In this document: piece after piece, positions 37,774-48,340 of the stretch
Layout of the letters: each line of letters opens with the position of its first letter
Numbering within the stretch: the stretch's first letter is position 1
From: Escherichia ruysiae
Lineage (GTDB): Bacteria; Pseudomonadota; Gammaproteobacteria; Enterobacterales; Enterobacteriaceae
DNA length: 64,000 nucleotides
NCBI RefSeq assembly: GCF_031323975.1
Contig: NZ_JAVIWS010000001.1
Span: 3,720,001 to 3,784,000, forward strand
Direction of reading: 5' to 3'
The notes under the pieces: generated by a model
Database searches by the model: none
What the model was told of the DNA's origin: nothing
The model's input: only the letters and a program-made list of their open reading frames with translations
Program-made: the position numbers and the translations under genes

Positions 37774-39186
37774 GTGAAACAAAGCACTATTGCACTGGCT
37801 CTCTTACCGTTACTGTTTACCCCTGTGACAAAAGCCCGGACACCTGATGTACCCATTCTGGAAAAACGAGCTGCACAGGGAGATATTACTACGCCGGGCG
37901 GCGCTCGCCGTTTAACTGGCGATCAGACTGCTGCCTTGCGTGATTCTCTTAGCGATAAACCGGCGAAAAATATTATTTTACTTATTGGCGATGGGATGGG
38001 GGATTCGGAAATAACTGCCGCACGAAATTATGCCGAAGGTGCGGGCGGTTTTTTTAAAGGAATCGATGCCTTACCGCTTACCGGACAATACACCCACTAC
38101 TCACTGGATAAAAAAACCGGTAAACCGGACTATGTCACCGACTCCGCTGCATCAGCAACCGCCTGGTCAACTGGCGTCAAAACTTATAACGGCGCGCTGG
38201 GCGTCGATATTCATGAAAAAGATCATCCAACGATTCTGGAGATAGCAAAAGCCGCAGGACTGGCGACCGGCAACGTTTCAACGGCAGAATTGCAGGATGC
38301 CACACCCGCTGCGCTGGTGGCGCATGTGACATCGCGCAAATGCTACGGACCGAGCGTGACCAGTGAAAAATGTCCAAGTAATGCGCTGGAAAAAGGCGGT
38401 AAAGGTTCCATTACCGAACAACTTCTTAACGCCCGTGCCGATGTTACGCTTGGCGGCGGTGCAAAAACGTTTGCAGAAACGGCAACCGCCGGTGAGTGGC
38501 AGGGAAAAACGCTGCGTGAACAGGCGCAGGCTCGCGGCTATCAGTTAGTGAGTGACGCAGCGTCGCTGGAGGCAGTAACAGAGGCAAATCAGGATAAACC
38601 GCTACTTGGGCTGTTTTCTGACGGCAATATGCCAGTTCGTTGGGAAGGGCCGAAGGCGTCTTATCACGGTAATATCGATAAACCCGCAGTAACCTGTACC
38701 CCGAATCCGCAACGAAATGACAGTGTGCCGACGTTAGCGCAGATGACCGATAAAGCTATTGAGTTATTGAGTAAAAACGAGAAAGGATTCTTCCTGCAAG
38801 TTGAAGGTGCATCTATCGATAAACAGGATCATGCCGCTAATCCTTGTGGGCAAATTGGTGAGACGGTTGACCTCGATGAAGCGGTACAACGTGCGCTTGA
38901 GTTTGCCAAAAAAGATGGCAATACATTGGTGATAGTTACCGCTGACCACGCTCACGCCAGCCAGATTGTCGCGCCGGATACCAAAGCTCCGGGTCTGACT
39001 CAGGCATTAATGACCAAAGATGGTGCGGTGATGGTAATGAGCTACGGTAACTCGGAAGAAGATTCACAAGAACATACCGGCAGCCAGTTGCGTATTGCCG
39101 CTTATGGTCCGCACGCTTCCAACGTGGTTGGTCTGACCGATCAGACCGATCTCTTCTACACCATGAAAGCCGCGCTGGGTCTGTAG
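37774..39186 (+). CDS. phoA: Alkaline phosphatase
   Basis: PhoA is the periplasmic dimeric phosphomonoesterase of the Pho regulon. The start is GTG at 37774 (TGGAGAAAATAAAGTG), giving 470 residues. The signal peptide [20 protein letters not shown] is cleaved after TKA. The phosphorylated serine is in [13 protein letters not shown] (mature Ser102). Zinc and magnesium ligands are in [24 protein letters not shown] and TADHAHASQ. The C terminus is AALGL, without the final lysine I recall in K-12. In-frame ATG at 37732 is upstream of the signal and not used. Confidence 0.97.
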   Translation: MKQSTIALALLPLLFTPVTKARTPDVPILEKRAAQGDITTPGGARRLTGDQTAALRDSLSDKPAKNIILLIGDGMGDSEITAARNYAEGAGGFFKGIDALPLTGQYTHYSLDKKTGKPDYVTDSAASATAWSTGVKTYNGALGVDIHEKDHPTILEIAKAAGLATGNVSTAELQDATPAALVAHVTSRKCYGPSVTSEKCPSNALEKGGKGSITEQLLNARADVTLGGGAKTFAETATAGEWQGKTLREQAQARGYQLVSDAASLEAVTEANQDKPLLGLFSDGNMPVRWEGPKASYHGNIDKPAVTCTPNPQRNDSVPTLAQMTDKAIELLSKNEKGFFLQVEGASIDKQDHAANPCGQIGETVDLDEAVQRALEFAKKDGNTLVIVTADHAHASQIVAPDTKAPGLTQALMTKDGAVMVMSYGNSEEDSQEHTGSQLRIAAYGPHASNVVGLTDQTDLFYTMKAALGL

Positions 39187-39197
39187 TCAAAACGCAT

Positions 39198-39236
39198 CCG
39201 GCGGTGAATTTTTGCCGCCGGTTGGTATTTTTTCTG
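39198..39236 (+). terminator. Terminator after phoA
   Basis: CCGGCGG and CCGCCGG arms (39198-39204 and 39215-39221) are followed by TTGGTATTTTTT. It is an intrinsic terminator between phoA and psiF, probably partial because psiF is also phosphate-starvation inducible. Confidence 0.75.
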
Positions 39237-39307
39237 TTAGCAACCAGACTTAAAGGCAGATCACGGGCGCAAACGCTCCTGGTTAAAATGTGAAGAGGGA
39301 TGGTGCT

Positions 39308-39628
39308 ATGAAAATAACATTACTGGTTACCCTGTTATTCGGTTTAGTTTTTTTAACCACTGTCGGCGCTGCCGAGAAGACGTTAACCCCGCAACAACAA
39401 CGTATGACTTCCTGTAATCAACAGGCGACGGCGAAGGCGTTGAAAGGGGATGCCCGCAAGACGTATATGAGTGATTGCCTGAAGAACAGTAAATCTGCGC
39501 CCGGCGAGAAGAGCTTGACGCCGCAGCAGCAGAAGATGCGTGAATGCAATGGCCAGGCGACGCAGCAATCTCTGAAAGGCGATGATCGCAATAAGTTTAT
39601 GAGCACTTGCCTTAAGAACGCCGCCTGA
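39308..39628 (+). CDS. psiF: Phosphate-starvation-inducible protein PsiF
   Basis: It has 106 residues and the signal peptide MKITLLVTLLFGLVFLTTVG, cleaved near GAA. The mature part is two copies of a repeat of about 37 residues: LTPQQQRMTSCNQQA then LKGDARKTYMSDCL, and LTPQQQKMRECNGQA then LKGDDRNKFMSTCL, each with two cysteines. A periplasmic location is likely. Function unknown. The start at 39308 is chosen because it opens the signal peptide; 39290 would add MKRDGA. Confidence 0.93.
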   Translation: MKITLLVTLLFGLVFLTTVGAAEKTLTPQQQRMTSCNQQATAKALKGDARKTYMSDCLKNSKSAPGEKSLTPQQQKMRECNGQATQQSLKGDDRNKFMSTCLKNAA

Positions 39629-39644
39629 TCCCTGATAGTGCTAA

Positions 39645-39672
39645 CGGGTGAGCTAAGAAAATGGCTCACCCG
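39645..39672. terminator. Hairpin after psiF
   Basis: CGGGTGAGC and GCTCACCCG are perfect nine-base arms with a 10-base loop, 17 bases after psiF. The following sequence AAATATCATAC has no T run, so termination strength is uncertain. Confidence 0.6.
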
Positions 39673-39729
39673 AAATATCATACTTCCGCTTTTCGCCCCG
39701 TCTCTATAATTTGGGAAAATTGTTTCTGA

Positions 39730-40845
39730 ATGTTCCCAAAAATAATGAATGATGAAAATTTTTTCAAAAAAGCGGCGGCGTACGGGGAGGAACCACCATT
39801 AACTCCTCAAAACGAACATCAGCGTTCCGGGCTGCGCTTCGCCCGGCGCGTCAGGTTACCCCGTATGGTAGGACTGGCGGGGATGTTCTTACCGATTGCT
39901 TCAACGCTGGTTTCGCATCCGCCGTCGGGCTGGTGGTGGCTGGTGTTAGTGGGCTGGGCTTTTGTCTGGCCGCATTTAGCCTGGCAGTTAGCGAGCAGAG
40001 CCATTGATCCGCTTGGTCGGGAAATTTACAACTTAAAAACCGATGCGGTGTTAGCGGGAATGTGGGTAGGCGTGATGGGCGTAAACGTGCTGCCTTCGAT
40101 CGCGATGTTGATGATTATGTGTCTGAATTTGATGGGAGCCGGTGGCCCTCGTCTGTTTGTCGCTGGTCTGGTGCTGATGGTCGTTTCCTGCCTTGTCACC
40201 CTCGAACTGACGGGTATCACGGTGTCACTAAATAGTGCGCCGCTGGAATGGTGGCTCTCACTGCCCATTATCGTCATTTATCCTTTGCTGTTTGGCTGGG
40301 TTAGCTATCAGACGGCAACAAAACTTGCAGAACATAAACGCAGATTGCAGGTAATGAGTACCCGTGATGGCATGACGGGCGTTTACAACAGGCGTCACTG
40401 GGAACTAATGTTGCGCAATGAGTTTGATAATTGTCGGCGACATAACCGCGATGCGACGTTGTTAATCATCGATATCGACCATTTCAAAAGTATCAACGAC
40501 ACCTGGGGCCACGATGTGGGCGATGAAGCGATAGTTGCTCTCACCCGTCAGTTACAAATTACTCTGCGCGGTAGTGATGTGATTGGTCGTTTTGGGGGGG
40601 ATGAATTTGCGGTGATTATGTCTGGTACGCCAGCAGAAAATGCCATTACCGCCATGTTACGGGTACATGAAGGGTTAAATACATTACGTTTACCAAATAC
40701 GCCGCAGGTAATGTTGCGGATAAGTGTCGGTGTCGCGCCGCTGAGCCCGCAAATGAGTCACTATCGTGAGTGGCTGAAATCGGCAGATATGGCACTTTAT
40801 AAAGCAAAGAAAGCCGGACGTAACCGCACCGAAGTGGCGGCCTGA
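39730..40845 (+). CDS. dgcC: Diguanylate cyclase DgcC (AdrA/YaiC)
   Basis: DgcC makes cyclic-di-GMP that activates cellulose synthase and is expressed under CsgD. It has 371 residues. The N-terminal MASE2 membrane region has about six helices to residue 200. The C-terminal GGDEF domain holds TRDGMTGVYNRRHWE, IIDIDHFKSINDTWGHDVGD and the active GGDEF in GRFGGDEFAV, so catalysis is expected. ATG at 39730; a second in-frame ATG six codons on is possible. Confidence 0.96.
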   Translation: MFPKIMNDENFFKKAAAYGEEPPLTPQNEHQRSGLRFARRVRLPRMVGLAGMFLPIASTLVSHPPSGWWWLVLVGWAFVWPHLAWQLASRAIDPLGREIYNLKTDAVLAGMWVGVMGVNVLPSIAMLMIMCLNLMGAGGPRLFVAGLVLMVVSCLVTLELTGITVSLNSAPLEWWLSLPIIVIYPLLFGWVSYQTATKLAEHKRRLQVMSTRDGMTGVYNRRHWELMLRNEFDNCRRHNRDATLLIIDIDHFKSINDTWGHDVGDEAIVALTRQLQITLRGSDVIGRFGGDEFAVIMSGTPAENAITAMLRVHEGLNTLRLPNTPQVMLRISVGVAPLSPQMSHYREWLKSADMALYKAKKAGRNRTEVAA

Positions 40846-40862
40846 CGTCCGGGGAGAGTGCA

Positions 40863-41672
40863 TCAGGACTTGCTAAGTTTTTCTGATTTTTCCATACACT
40901 TCGTCATTGCTTCGATCACTGCGGCACGGAAACCTTTCTCTTCCAGTACGCGCACCGCTTCAATGGTGGTGCCTCCTGGTGAGCAAACCATATCTTTCAA
41001 CGCGCCCGGATGTTCTCCGGTTTCCAGCACCATTTTTGCAGAACCCATTACCGCCTGGGCGGCAAATTTATACGCCTGCGCGCGTGGCATTCCCCCCAGC
41101 ACGGCTGCGTCGGCCATCGCTTCGATAAACATAAAGACATAGGCAGGAGAAGAACCACTCACGCCGACCACCGGATGGATCATTGGTTCGGCAATCACTT
41201 CCGCCTCGCCAAAACAGCGAAAGATATTCAGCACATCAGCAGTATCTTCAGGCGTAACCAGCGCGTTTGGCGTTACGGAAGTCATCCCGGCATTGACCAG
41301 CGCGGGGGTATTTGGCATCGCGCGGATAATTTTCCGGTCATGGCCCAGTGCGCGGGCAAGTTGGTCGAGTGTGACGCCCGCTGCAATAGAGACAACCAGC
41401 GAGTCTTTATTCAGGCTGGACGTGATTTCGCTAAGCACTTTGATCATGATGCCCGGTTTAACGGCGGCAAAAACGATGTCGGTGATTTGTGCCACTTCCT
41501 GCGCTGACTCTGCGGCGTTGATGCCGAATTGATCGTGTAAAGCAGCGACTTTATCCGGGGAGGGGGTATACACCCAGATTTGCCCTGGAAGCACCTGACC
41601 ACTGGCAATCAGACCGCCGAGAATGGCTTTTCCCATATTACCGCAGCCAATAAAACCGATTTTCTTTTCCAT
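40863..41672 (-). CDS. proC: Pyrroline-5-carboxylate reductase
   Basis: ProC performs the last step of proline synthesis with NADPH. It has 269 residues. The Rossmann motif [16 protein letters not shown] is at the N terminus. The P5CR signature, [20 protein letters not shown] and then [19 protein letters not shown], is near residues 165-200. The start MEKKIGFIG at 41672 has AGGAGTGAGGCA before it. It is convergent with dgcC (17-base gap) and divergent from yaiI. Confidence 0.97.
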   Translation of the reverse strand: MEKKIGFIGCGNMGKAILGGLIASGQVLPGQIWVYTPSPDKVAALHDQFGINAAESAQEVAQITDIVFAAVKPGIMIKVLSEITSSLNKDSLVVSIAAGVTLDQLARALGHDRKIIRAMPNTPALVNAGMTSVTPNALVTPEDTADVLNIFRCFGEAEVIAEPMIHPVVGVSGSSPAYVFMFIEAMADAAVLGGMPRAQAYKFAAQAVMGSAKMVLETGEHPGALKDMVCSPGGTTIEAVRVLEEKGFRAAVIEAMTKCMEKSEKLSKS

Positions 41673-41791
41673 TGCCTCACTCCTGCCGTGAAATTCATTG
41701 TTTTGATAATCGCTGGCAGAAGCATAAACAGAACTATGCCGGAAGGCAAAAGCGCGACACAATAGAGGATTACCCAACAAAGGATGACTTT

Positions 41792-42250
41792 ATGACAATT
41801 TGGGTGGACGCCGACGCGTGTCCCAATGTAATTAAAGATATTTTGTATCGCGCGGCTGAACGTATGCAAATGCCGCTGGTACTGGTGGCTAACCAGAGTT
41901 TACGTGTACCGCCATCGCCGTTTATTCGCACGCTACGCGTCGCGGCAGGTTTTGACGTTGCCGATAATGAAATTGTACGTCAGTGTGAAGCGGGCGATTT
42001 GGTGATCACCGCAGACATTCCTCTGGCTTCTGAAGCCATTGAGAAGGGAGCAGCGGCACTTAATCCACGTGGTGAACGTTACACGCCAGCGACCATTCGT
42101 GAACGTCTGATGATGCGCGATTTTATGGATACCTTACGCGCCAGTGGTATCCAGACCGGAGGGCCAGATAGCTTTTCGCAGCGTGACCGCCAGGCATTCG
42201 CCGCTGAACTGGAAAAGTGGTGGCTGGAAGTGCAACGTAGTCGCTCATGA
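41792..42250 (+). CDS. yaiI: UPF0178 family protein YaiI
   Basis: It has 152 residues. The start [15 protein letters not shown] at 41792 carries the conserved DADACP motif, likely a PIN-like or nuclease-like acidic site. Further conserved stretches are [20 protein letters not shown] and [16 protein letters not shown]. Function not established; metal binding through the DADA motif is inference. AAGGATGACTTT precedes the ATG. Confidence 0.92.
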   Translation: MTIWVDADACPNVIKDILYRAAERMQMPLVLVANQSLRVPPSPFIRTLRVAAGFDVADNEIVRQCEAGDLVITADIPLASEAIEKGAAALNPRGERYTPATIRERLMMRDFMDTLRASGIQTGGPDSFSQRDRQAFAAELEKWWLEVQRSRS

Positions 42251-42251
42251 A

Positions 42252-42370
42252 TGTAATTTATTAGTTACACTTCTTTCTTGAGCATTTCTTGGTATAGTAA
42301 AGAGTGTATTGAAAATTTCACCCTAAGTGGAATTATTTCTTTACAATCGAAATTGTACTAGCTTGATGGT
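42252..42370 (+). promoter_or_regulatory. aroL control region: three TyrR boxes and a TrpR operator
   Basis: TGTAAT-N6-GTTACA (42252-42269), TGTATT-N6-TTCACC (42305-42322) and TGGAAT-N6-TTTACA (42328-42345) match the TyrR box form TGTAAA-N6-TTTACA to differing degrees. GTACTAGCTTGATGGT (42355-42370) matches the TrpR operator core CTAG. This fits the known dual TyrR and TrpR repression of aroL. Confidence 0.8.
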
Positions 42371-42432
42371 ATGATCGCTATTCTTACGAACCCGGCTTTC
42401 GCCGCATTGCGACCTTTTGGGGAAAACCCACG

Positions 42433-42957
42433 ATGACACAACCTCTTTTTCTGATCGGGCCTCGGGGCTGTGGTAAAACAACGGTCGGAATGGCTCTTGC
42501 CGATTCGCTTAACCGTCGGTTTGTCGATACCGACCAGTGGTTGCAATCACAGCTCAATATGACGGTCGCGGAGATCGTCGAAAGGGAAGAGTGGGCCGGA
42601 TTTCGCGCCAGAGAAACCGCAGCACTGGAAGCGGTGACAGCACCATCGACCGTTATCGCCACGGGGGGCGGCATTATTCTGACGGAATTTAATCGTCACT
42701 ACATGCGTAATAACGGGATTGTGGTTTATCTGTGTGCGCCAGTAGCGGTACTGGTTAATCGTCTGCAAGCAGCACCCGAAGAGGATTTGCGACCAACCTT
42801 AACCGGAAAGCCGCTAAGTGAAGAAGTTCGGGAAGTGCTGGAAGAACGCGATGCGTTATATCGTGAAGTCGCGCATATTATCATTAACGCTAATAATGAA
42901 CCCAGTCAGGTGATTTCTGAAATTCGTAGCGCCCTGGCACAGACGATCAATTGTTGA
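42433..42957 (+). CDS. aroL: Shikimate kinase II
   Basis: AroL phosphorylates shikimate in the aromatic amino acid pathway. It has 174 residues. The P-loop is [11 protein letters not shown] near residue 9. The substrate-binding region follows DTDQWLQSQ and [15 protein letters not shown], and the Walker B-like region is [12 protein letters not shown]. The lid region is [10 protein letters not shown]. It is first of aroL-yaiA-aroM. Confidence 0.97.
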   Translation: MTQPLFLIGPRGCGKTTVGMALADSLNRRFVDTDQWLQSQLNMTVAEIVEREEWAGFRARETAALEAVTAPSTVIATGGGIILTEFNRHYMRNNGIVVYLCAPVAVLVNRLQAAPEEDLRPTLTGKPLSEEVREVLEERDALYREVAHIIINANNEPSQVISEIRSALAQTINC

Positions 42958-42997
42958 CTCCCGAGCGCCTATACTTAACGTTCATCCCGTGAAATAA

Positions 42998-43198
<201 letters not shown>

Positions 43199-43455
43199 CC
43201 GTATCAGACTGCTCGGAAGGGACTCTGAGTGCTACTACAAAGGATCTGCGTCACATTTTTCACAATTCATGTTTTTCAAATAATTAGAATATTAAACAAT
43301 AACAATCTATTACTGGAATCATTTGGAATCTTTACATTATTCCGGGCGCGTCTACTGCTACGCTTTTTGTCATTTGTAGCACAGGTAAGTGCCAGCAGTG
43401 GTGCTTAACATTTGCCCGGTAATTAACGACGAAGTAAAAGTAAGGTGGAATAACA

Positions 43456-44133
43456 ATGAGTGCGTCGTTGGCGATCCTGACCATCGGCATTGTACCTATG
43501 CAGGAAGTTTTACCGCTCCTGACTGAGTACATTGACGAAAATAACATTTCCCATCATAGCCTGCTGGGGAAGTTAAGCCGCGAAGAAGTGATGGCGGAGT
43601 ATGCGCCAGAAGCAGGCGAAGAAACGATTCTTACATTATTAAATGACAATCAACCGGCTCACGTCTCGCGTCGTAAAGTAGAACGCGATCTGCAAAGCGT
43701 GGTTGAAGTGCTTGATAACCAGGGTTACGACGTCATTTTGTTGATGAGTACGGCAAACATTAGCAGTATGACGGCGCGTAATACAATCTTTCTGGAGCCG
43801 TTGCGTATATTGCCACCGCTGGTTTCTACCATTGTCGAAGGTCATCAGGTCGGTGTAATCGTACCGGTTGAAGAACTGTTGCACGTTCAGGCACAAAAAT
43901 GGCAAATCTTGCAGAAACCGCCCTTGTTTTCCCTGGGGAACCCTATTCATGATTCTGAACAGAAAATCATTGATGCCGGGAAAGAACTACTGGAAAACGG
44001 TGCGGATGTCATCATGCTGGATTGTTTGGGATTTAATCAGCGCCATCGTGATTTACTGCAAAAACAGCTCGATGTTCCTGTTTTGCTCTCTAACGTATTG
44101 ATTACAAGGCTGGCTGCAGAATTACTGATGTGA
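43456..44133 (+). CDS. aroM: AroM protein
   Basis: It has 225 residues of the AroM family. Conserved regions are [35 protein letters not shown] and [20 protein letters not shown] near the C terminus. The fold looks like an Asp/Glu racemase-like alpha/beta domain; the reaction is not known. Expression follows aroL and is TyrR-regulated in E. coli. The start at 43456 follows AAGGTGGAATAACA. The gap from yaiA is 257 bases and includes no gene. Confidence 0.93.
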   Translation: MSASLAILTIGIVPMQEVLPLLTEYIDENNISHHSLLGKLSREEVMAEYAPEAGEETILTLLNDNQPAHVSRRKVERDLQSVVEVLDNQGYDVILLMSTANISSMTARNTIFLEPLRILPPLVSTIVEGHQVGVIVPVEELLHVQAQKWQILQKPPLFSLGNPIHDSEQKIIDAGKELLENGADVIMLDCLGFNQRHRDLLQKQLDVPVLLSNVLITRLAAELLM

Positions 44134-44204
44134 TTTTGCGTGACAGCCAGCGCCTCTGGCCCCTATAGTGAAGTAGACGTTCAACTACCAGACAGGGCCA
44201 GTTT

Positions 44205-44489
44205 ATGCTTCAAAGTAATGAGTACTTTTCCGGCAAAGTGAAATCGATCGGCTTTTCCAGCAGCAGCACTGGTCGCGCCAGCGTTGGTGTCATGGTTGAA
44301 GGCGAATACACCTTCAGCACCGCCGAACCTGAAGAGATGACGGTAATCAGCGGGGCGCTGAATGTGTTACTGCCTGACGCGACCGACTGGCAAGTGTATG
44401 AAGCCGGCTCTGTATTTAATGTTCCCGGCCACAGCGAGTTCCATCTGCAAGTTGCTGAACCGACCTCTTATTTGTGCCGCTATCTGTAA
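44205..44489 (+). CDS. ppnP: Nucleoside phosphorylase PpnP (YaiE)
   Basis: PpnP is a small cupin reported to phosphorolyse purine and pyrimidine nucleosides. It has 94 residues with cupin strands ([25 protein letters not shown]-like [14 protein letters not shown]). It begins [17 protein letters not shown] after CAGGGCCAGTTT. It is a single gene 71 bases after aroM. Confidence 0.95.
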
Positions 44490-44495
44490 TATCTC

Positions 44496-44524
44496 GCCTT
44501 CCCATTTAATGGGAGGGCATTTTT
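44496..44524 (+). terminator. Terminator after ppnP
   Basis: GCCTTCCC and GGGAGGGC arms flank ATTTAAT, followed by ATTTTT. It is a good rho-independent terminator directly after ppnP. Confidence 0.85.
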
Positions 44525-44790
44525 CTGGAATATTCTTTATTTTGGTAATAATAAACGCCAGTGGCTGCTGGTTTTTATATTTTCGATATATACATAAAAT
44601 ATCAAATTGATATAAACCTTAGCGAAGATTGTGAATAAAAATAATAGGTTGATAACTTGTATTACTGACTTTGACGAACCGTCTATAAATTCATTGCATC
44701 AGTTATCCGCGCGTAATTTAAAATAGTGGAAACACCGGTTATCGCCTTAAAAATCGCGAATGATTATATCAATGTCAGGTTTGACTTTTT
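44525..44790. other. AT-rich gap between ppnP and rdgC
   Basis: About 265 bases of AT-rich sequence after the ppnP terminator. I see no gene, palindrome or known element in it, apart from the REP at its right end next to rdgC. Confidence 0.5.
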
Positions 44791-44826
44791 ACGCCGGATA
44801 AGACGCGTCTGGCGTCGCATCCGGCA
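44790..44826. repeat. REP after rdgC
   Basis: ACGCCGGATAAGACGCG pairs with GCGTCGCATCCGGC just downstream of the rdgC stop (minus strand), a standard REP unit. Confidence 0.85.
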
Positions 44827-44844
44827 TTGAAGGCAAATCAGCAA

Positions 44845-45756
44845 TTAACGTTGTGCTTCGCCACCCAATCCTTCGATCAGGTTTTGAATTAATGCCGCCA
44901 GTTCACCGGTCATCAGGATGAAATCGGCGTCAAAACGCTGGGCGAAATCTTCTCGGTCGATATCTTCGTTTTGATCGCGCAGTTCGTCGCAGAATTTCAG
45001 GCGTTTGAGCGAACCATCATCACACATCACAAACTGAATGCGCTGCTGCCAGTCGAGCGCCAGTTTAGTCACCACTTTTCCAGCTTCAATGTGATTGGTG
45101 ATCTCTTCGCTGGTCAGATCCTGTTTCTTCGCGCGGATCACGCCGCCATCTTCCAGCAGCGATTTCAGCTCGGCTTCATCAAGCAACTGGAAGCCCTGCG
45201 CCGCGCTACCGGAGCGTACCCATTCGGTCAGCGTCAGTTCAATCGGGTTTTCCATGGTCAATGGCACAACCGGTAACGACCCCAGGCTTTTACGCAGCAG
45301 TGCCAGCGTATCTTCTGCTTTTTTGGCGCTGGCGCAGTCCACCATAATCAACCCGTTAACCGTGTCGATCCACATCATGGTCTGGCTGAAGCGGCTAAAA
45401 GCGCGCGGTAACAGAGAGTGCAGCACTTCATCTTTCAGCGAATCTTTTTCGGTTTTCTTCAGCTTACGCGCCTGTTCTGCTTCCAGTTTGGCGATTTTCG
45501 CTTCCAGCGCCTGTTTAATCACCGGAGACGGAAGGATTTTTTCTTCTTTACGCGCGCAGATAACAATTTGACCATTGGCAACGTGCGTTAATGCATCGCT
45601 GTGCGATCCCATCGGAGGAACCCAGCCCATCTTCGCCATGTCCTGGCTTCCGCATGGGGTAAATGCCATCGAGGCTAGCTGTTTTTCCATCTCTTCTGCA
45701 CGCAGCGAAATTTCGCGGCTAAGACGGTAAACCATTAAATTTTTGAACCACAGCAT
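44845..45756 (-). CDS. rdgC: Recombination-associated DNA-binding protein RdgC
   Basis: RdgC is a nucleoid-associated ring protein that binds double-stranded DNA and limits RecA activity. It has 303 residues, charged and without signal. It begins [17 protein letters not shown] and contains [39 protein letters not shown] and the C-terminal [20 protein letters not shown]. The start at 45756 gives the family length; 45828 would add 24 residues. It is divergent from mak. Confidence 0.97.
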   Translation of the reverse strand: MLWFKNLMVYRLSREISLRAEEMEKQLASMAFTPCGSQDMAKMGWVPPMGSHSDALTHVANGQIVICARKEEKILPSPVIKQALEAKIAKLEAEQARKLKKTEKDSLKDEVLHSLLPRAFSRFSQTMMWIDTVNGLIMVDCASAKKAEDTLALLRKSLGSLPVVPLTMENPIELTLTEWVRSGSAAQGFQLLDEAELKSLLEDGGVIRAKKQDLTSEEITNHIEAGKVVTKLALDWQQRIQFVMCDDGSLKRLKFCDELRDQNEDIDREDFAQRFDADFILMTGELAALIQNLIEGLGGEAQR

Positions 45757-45880
45757 GATAATTTCCACGGCCTTGTCGTTAAATTTAGCGGGCATGATAA
45801 CGAATTGTCGGCGGCCTTGCATTGCCAATCCGGTTGTCCGTCTCTACGCTATTGATATTGAAAAAAATAAGGAGAGTACC

Positions 45881-46789
45881 GTGCGTATAGGTATCGATTT
45901 AGGCGGCACCAAAACTGAAGTGATTGCACTGGGCGATGCAGGAGAGCAATTGTACCGTCATCGTCTGCCCACGCCGCGTGATGATTACTGGCAAACTATT
46001 GAAACTATCGCCACGTTGGTTGATATGGCGGAGCAGGCGACGGGGCAGAGCGGAACAGTAGGCATGGGCATTCCCGGCTCGATTTCGCCCTACACCGGCG
46101 TGGTGAAAAACGCTAATTCGACCTGGCTTAATGGTCAGCCATTCGATAAAGACTTAAGCGCGCGGTTGCAGCGGGAAGTGCGCCTGGCAAATGACGCCAA
46201 CTGTCTGGCGGTTTCGGAAGCGGTAGATGGCGCGGCAGCGGGAGCGCAGACGGTATTTGCCGTGATTATCGGTACGGGATGCGGCGCGGGCGTGGCGTTC
46301 AATGGGCGGGCGCATATTGGCGGCAACGGCACGGCAGGTGAGTGGGGACATAATCCGCTACCGTGGATGGACGAAGATGAACTGCGTTATCGCGAAGAAG
46401 TCCCTTGTTATTGCGGTAAAAAAGGTTGTATTGAAACCTTTATTTCGGGCACGGGATTCGCGACGGATTATCATCGGTTGAGCGGACATGCGCTGAAAGG
46501 TAGTGAAATTATCCGCCTGGTTGAAGAAAGCGATCCGGTTGCAGAGCTGGCATTGCGTCGCTATGAGCTGCGGCTGGCAAAGTCGCTGGCACACGTGGTG
46601 AATATTCTCGACCCGGATGTGATTGTGCTGGGGGGCGGGATGAGCAATGTTGACCGTTTATATCAAACGGTTCCGCAGTTGATTAAACAATTTGTCTTCG
46701 GCGGCGAATGTGAAACGCCGGTGCGCAAGGCGAAGCATGGTGATTCCAGCGGCGTACGCGGCGCCGCGTGGTTATGGCCGCAAGAGTAA
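45881..46789 (+). CDS. mak: Fructokinase Mak (manno(fructo)kinase), ROK family
   Basis: Mak phosphorylates fructose and some other hexoses with ATP. It has 302 residues. The ATP-binding motif is [11 protein letters not shown], the ROK signature is [20 protein letters not shown], and the zinc motif is CYCGKKGC. The start is GTG at 45881 after AAGGAGAGTACC. It is a single gene, divergent from rdgC, and followed by a cluster of REPs. Confidence 0.96.
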   Translation: MRIGIDLGGTKTEVIALGDAGEQLYRHRLPTPRDDYWQTIETIATLVDMAEQATGQSGTVGMGIPGSISPYTGVVKNANSTWLNGQPFDKDLSARLQREVRLANDANCLAVSEAVDGAAAGAQTVFAVIIGTGCGAGVAFNGRAHIGGNGTAGEWGHNPLPWMDEDELRYREEVPCYCGKKGCIETFISGTGFATDYHRLSGHALKGSEIIRLVEESDPVAELALRRYELRLAKSLAHVVNILDPDVIVLGGGMSNVDRLYQTVPQLIKQFVFGGECETPVRKAKHGDSSGVRGAAWLWPQE

Positions 46790-46811
46790 AAAATTCAGGT
46801 AATTGGTACAT

Positions 46812-47007
46812 CATGCCTGATGCGACGCTTGCCGCGCCTTACCAGGCCTACAAAATGAGCCGTCCCGGAGCCCGTAGGCCGGATAAGGCGCTCGCGCCGC
46901 ATCCGGCACCGTGCTCAGATGCCTGATGCGACACTGGCGTGTCTTATCAGGCCTACGAAATGAGCAGCTCGTGGTCGGATAAGGCGTTCACGCCGCATCC
47001 GGCAATA
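46812..47007. repeat. Cluster of REP units (BIME) between mak and araJ
   Basis: At least four alternating REP units fill this 195-base convergent gap. Examples are ATGCCTGATGCGACGC, TAGGCCGGATAAGGCG, ATGCCTGATGCGACAC and GTCGGATAAGGCG, several with opposite orientation (a BIME mosaic). Likely roles are mRNA 3' protection and gyrase binding. Confidence 0.88.
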
Positions 47008-47021
47008 AACAACGCGCACAG

Positions 47022-48215
47022 TTAGTGCAACTTACCCAGTGGTTTCGCCAGCACCGGACTGTCCGCCACTTGCTGGCGCTTATAGCGACCATACAGCAGC
47101 AACGAAGACATCGCTGCAAACGAGAGCAGGGCAGCAGGCAGCGCCACATAATTATATGCCAGCCCCAGCGTCAGCATCATACCACCGCAATATGCGCCGA
47201 CGGCGCTGCCGAGGTTAAACGCTATTTGCCCGCCTGCGGCACCTAATAATTCTCCGCCTTTGGCATTTTGCAGTAACAATATTTGCAGCGGTGCCGAAAG
47301 GGCAAATAACCCTGCGCAACAAATAAAAGCAAAAATAAGCGACGTTGTTTTCATGCCGCCGAAGAAAAAAAGCATGAGCAACGCCAGCACAATAATGAAG
47401 TCAGTTACTGCTGCAATACGCAAAGGCGAGTAACGTCCTGAAATACGTCCACTTAGAATATTTCCCAGAACCATCCCCAGCCCAACTAACATCATAATAA
47501 ACGTCATCGCCGTTTCCGAAAAACCGGAGATAAACATCATGTAAGGTTTTACGTAGCTGAACCAGGCAAATACACCGGCATTGCCAAACATCGTGGCGGC
47601 AAAAATTAACCACGGTGCGGGGCTACGCAAAAAGTGAAATTGTTCGCGCAGCTTTCCTTTCGCCTCGTCGCGAATATCCGGCACCCAAAAATAGACCGAT
47701 GCCATCACCGCAATATTAAAAACAGCGATCAATAAAAAGGTGTAACGCCAGCTAAATTCCTGACTTAAATACGTTCCCAGCGGAATGCCCAGCAGATTGG
47801 CGACTGTCATCCCGGAAACCATCCCCGCCACGGCGGCGGTGACTTTGCCGGGTTTGATAATTTTCGATAACACGATCGCTCCGACGCCGAAAAATGCACC
47901 ATGCGGAAAGCCGGAAACCAGCCGACCAATGGCGAGCATCAGGTAAGACGAAGAGAGCGTGAACATGGCGTTGCCAATGACGCACAACGCCACCAGAAAC
48001 AACAAGATATGTTTGAGTGAGTAGCGGCTGGAAAAGAGGGCGATGATTGGCGCACCGACCACCACCCCCAGCGCATAATACGAGATCATATGCCCGGCAG
48101 CAGGAATCGAAATTCCTACGTTATGCGCCAGCTCCGTGAGCACGCCCATAATGCCAAATTCGGCCATCCCCAAACCAAACGTGCCCAGAGCCAAAGATAA
48201 AATGACTTTTTTCAT
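47022..48215 (-). CDS. araJ: MFS transporter AraJ
   Basis: AraJ is an inner-membrane major facilitator, arabinose-inducible in E. coli but dispensable for arabinose use; its substrate is unsettled. It has 397 residues and 12 hydrophobic segments. It begins MKKVILSLALGTFGLGMAEF at 48215. It ends VLAKPLGKLH, three residues beyond the K-12 end I recall, because the stop lies later. An in-frame start at 48299 is upstream of the signal-like first helix. Confidence 0.94.
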   Translation of the reverse strand: MKKVILSLALGTFGLGMAEFGIMGVLTELAHNVGISIPAAGHMISYYALGVVVGAPIIALFSSRYSLKHILLFLVALCVIGNAMFTLSSSYLMLAIGRLVSGFPHGAFFGVGAIVLSKIIKPGKVTAAVAGMVSGMTVANLLGIPLGTYLSQEFSWRYTFLLIAVFNIAVMASVYFWVPDIRDEAKGKLREQFHFLRSPAPWLIFAATMFGNAGVFAWFSYVKPYMMFISGFSETAMTFIMMLVGLGMVLGNILSGRISGRYSPLRIAAVTDFIIVLALLMLFFFGGMKTTSLIFAFICCAGLFALSAPLQILLLQNAKGGELLGAAGGQIAFNLGSAVGAYCGGMMLTLGLAYNYVALPAALLSFAAMSSLLLYGRYKRQQVADSPVLAKPLGKLH

Positions 48216-48340
48216 ACCACCATCACAACCACCAGGACGGCTACGAATCACCGTAGCCAATAAAGTGATAGCTTGCAGGATAACGACCAGCGAGGCCAAG
48301 AGATAATTCGCCCTTCTGTATTCATTATCCTGCTGAATAG

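Noticed and set aside
46812..47007. CRISPR-like spacing of repeats between mak and araJ
   Set aside because: Units are alternating-orientation REP palindromes without equal spacers or cas genes, so this is a BIME.
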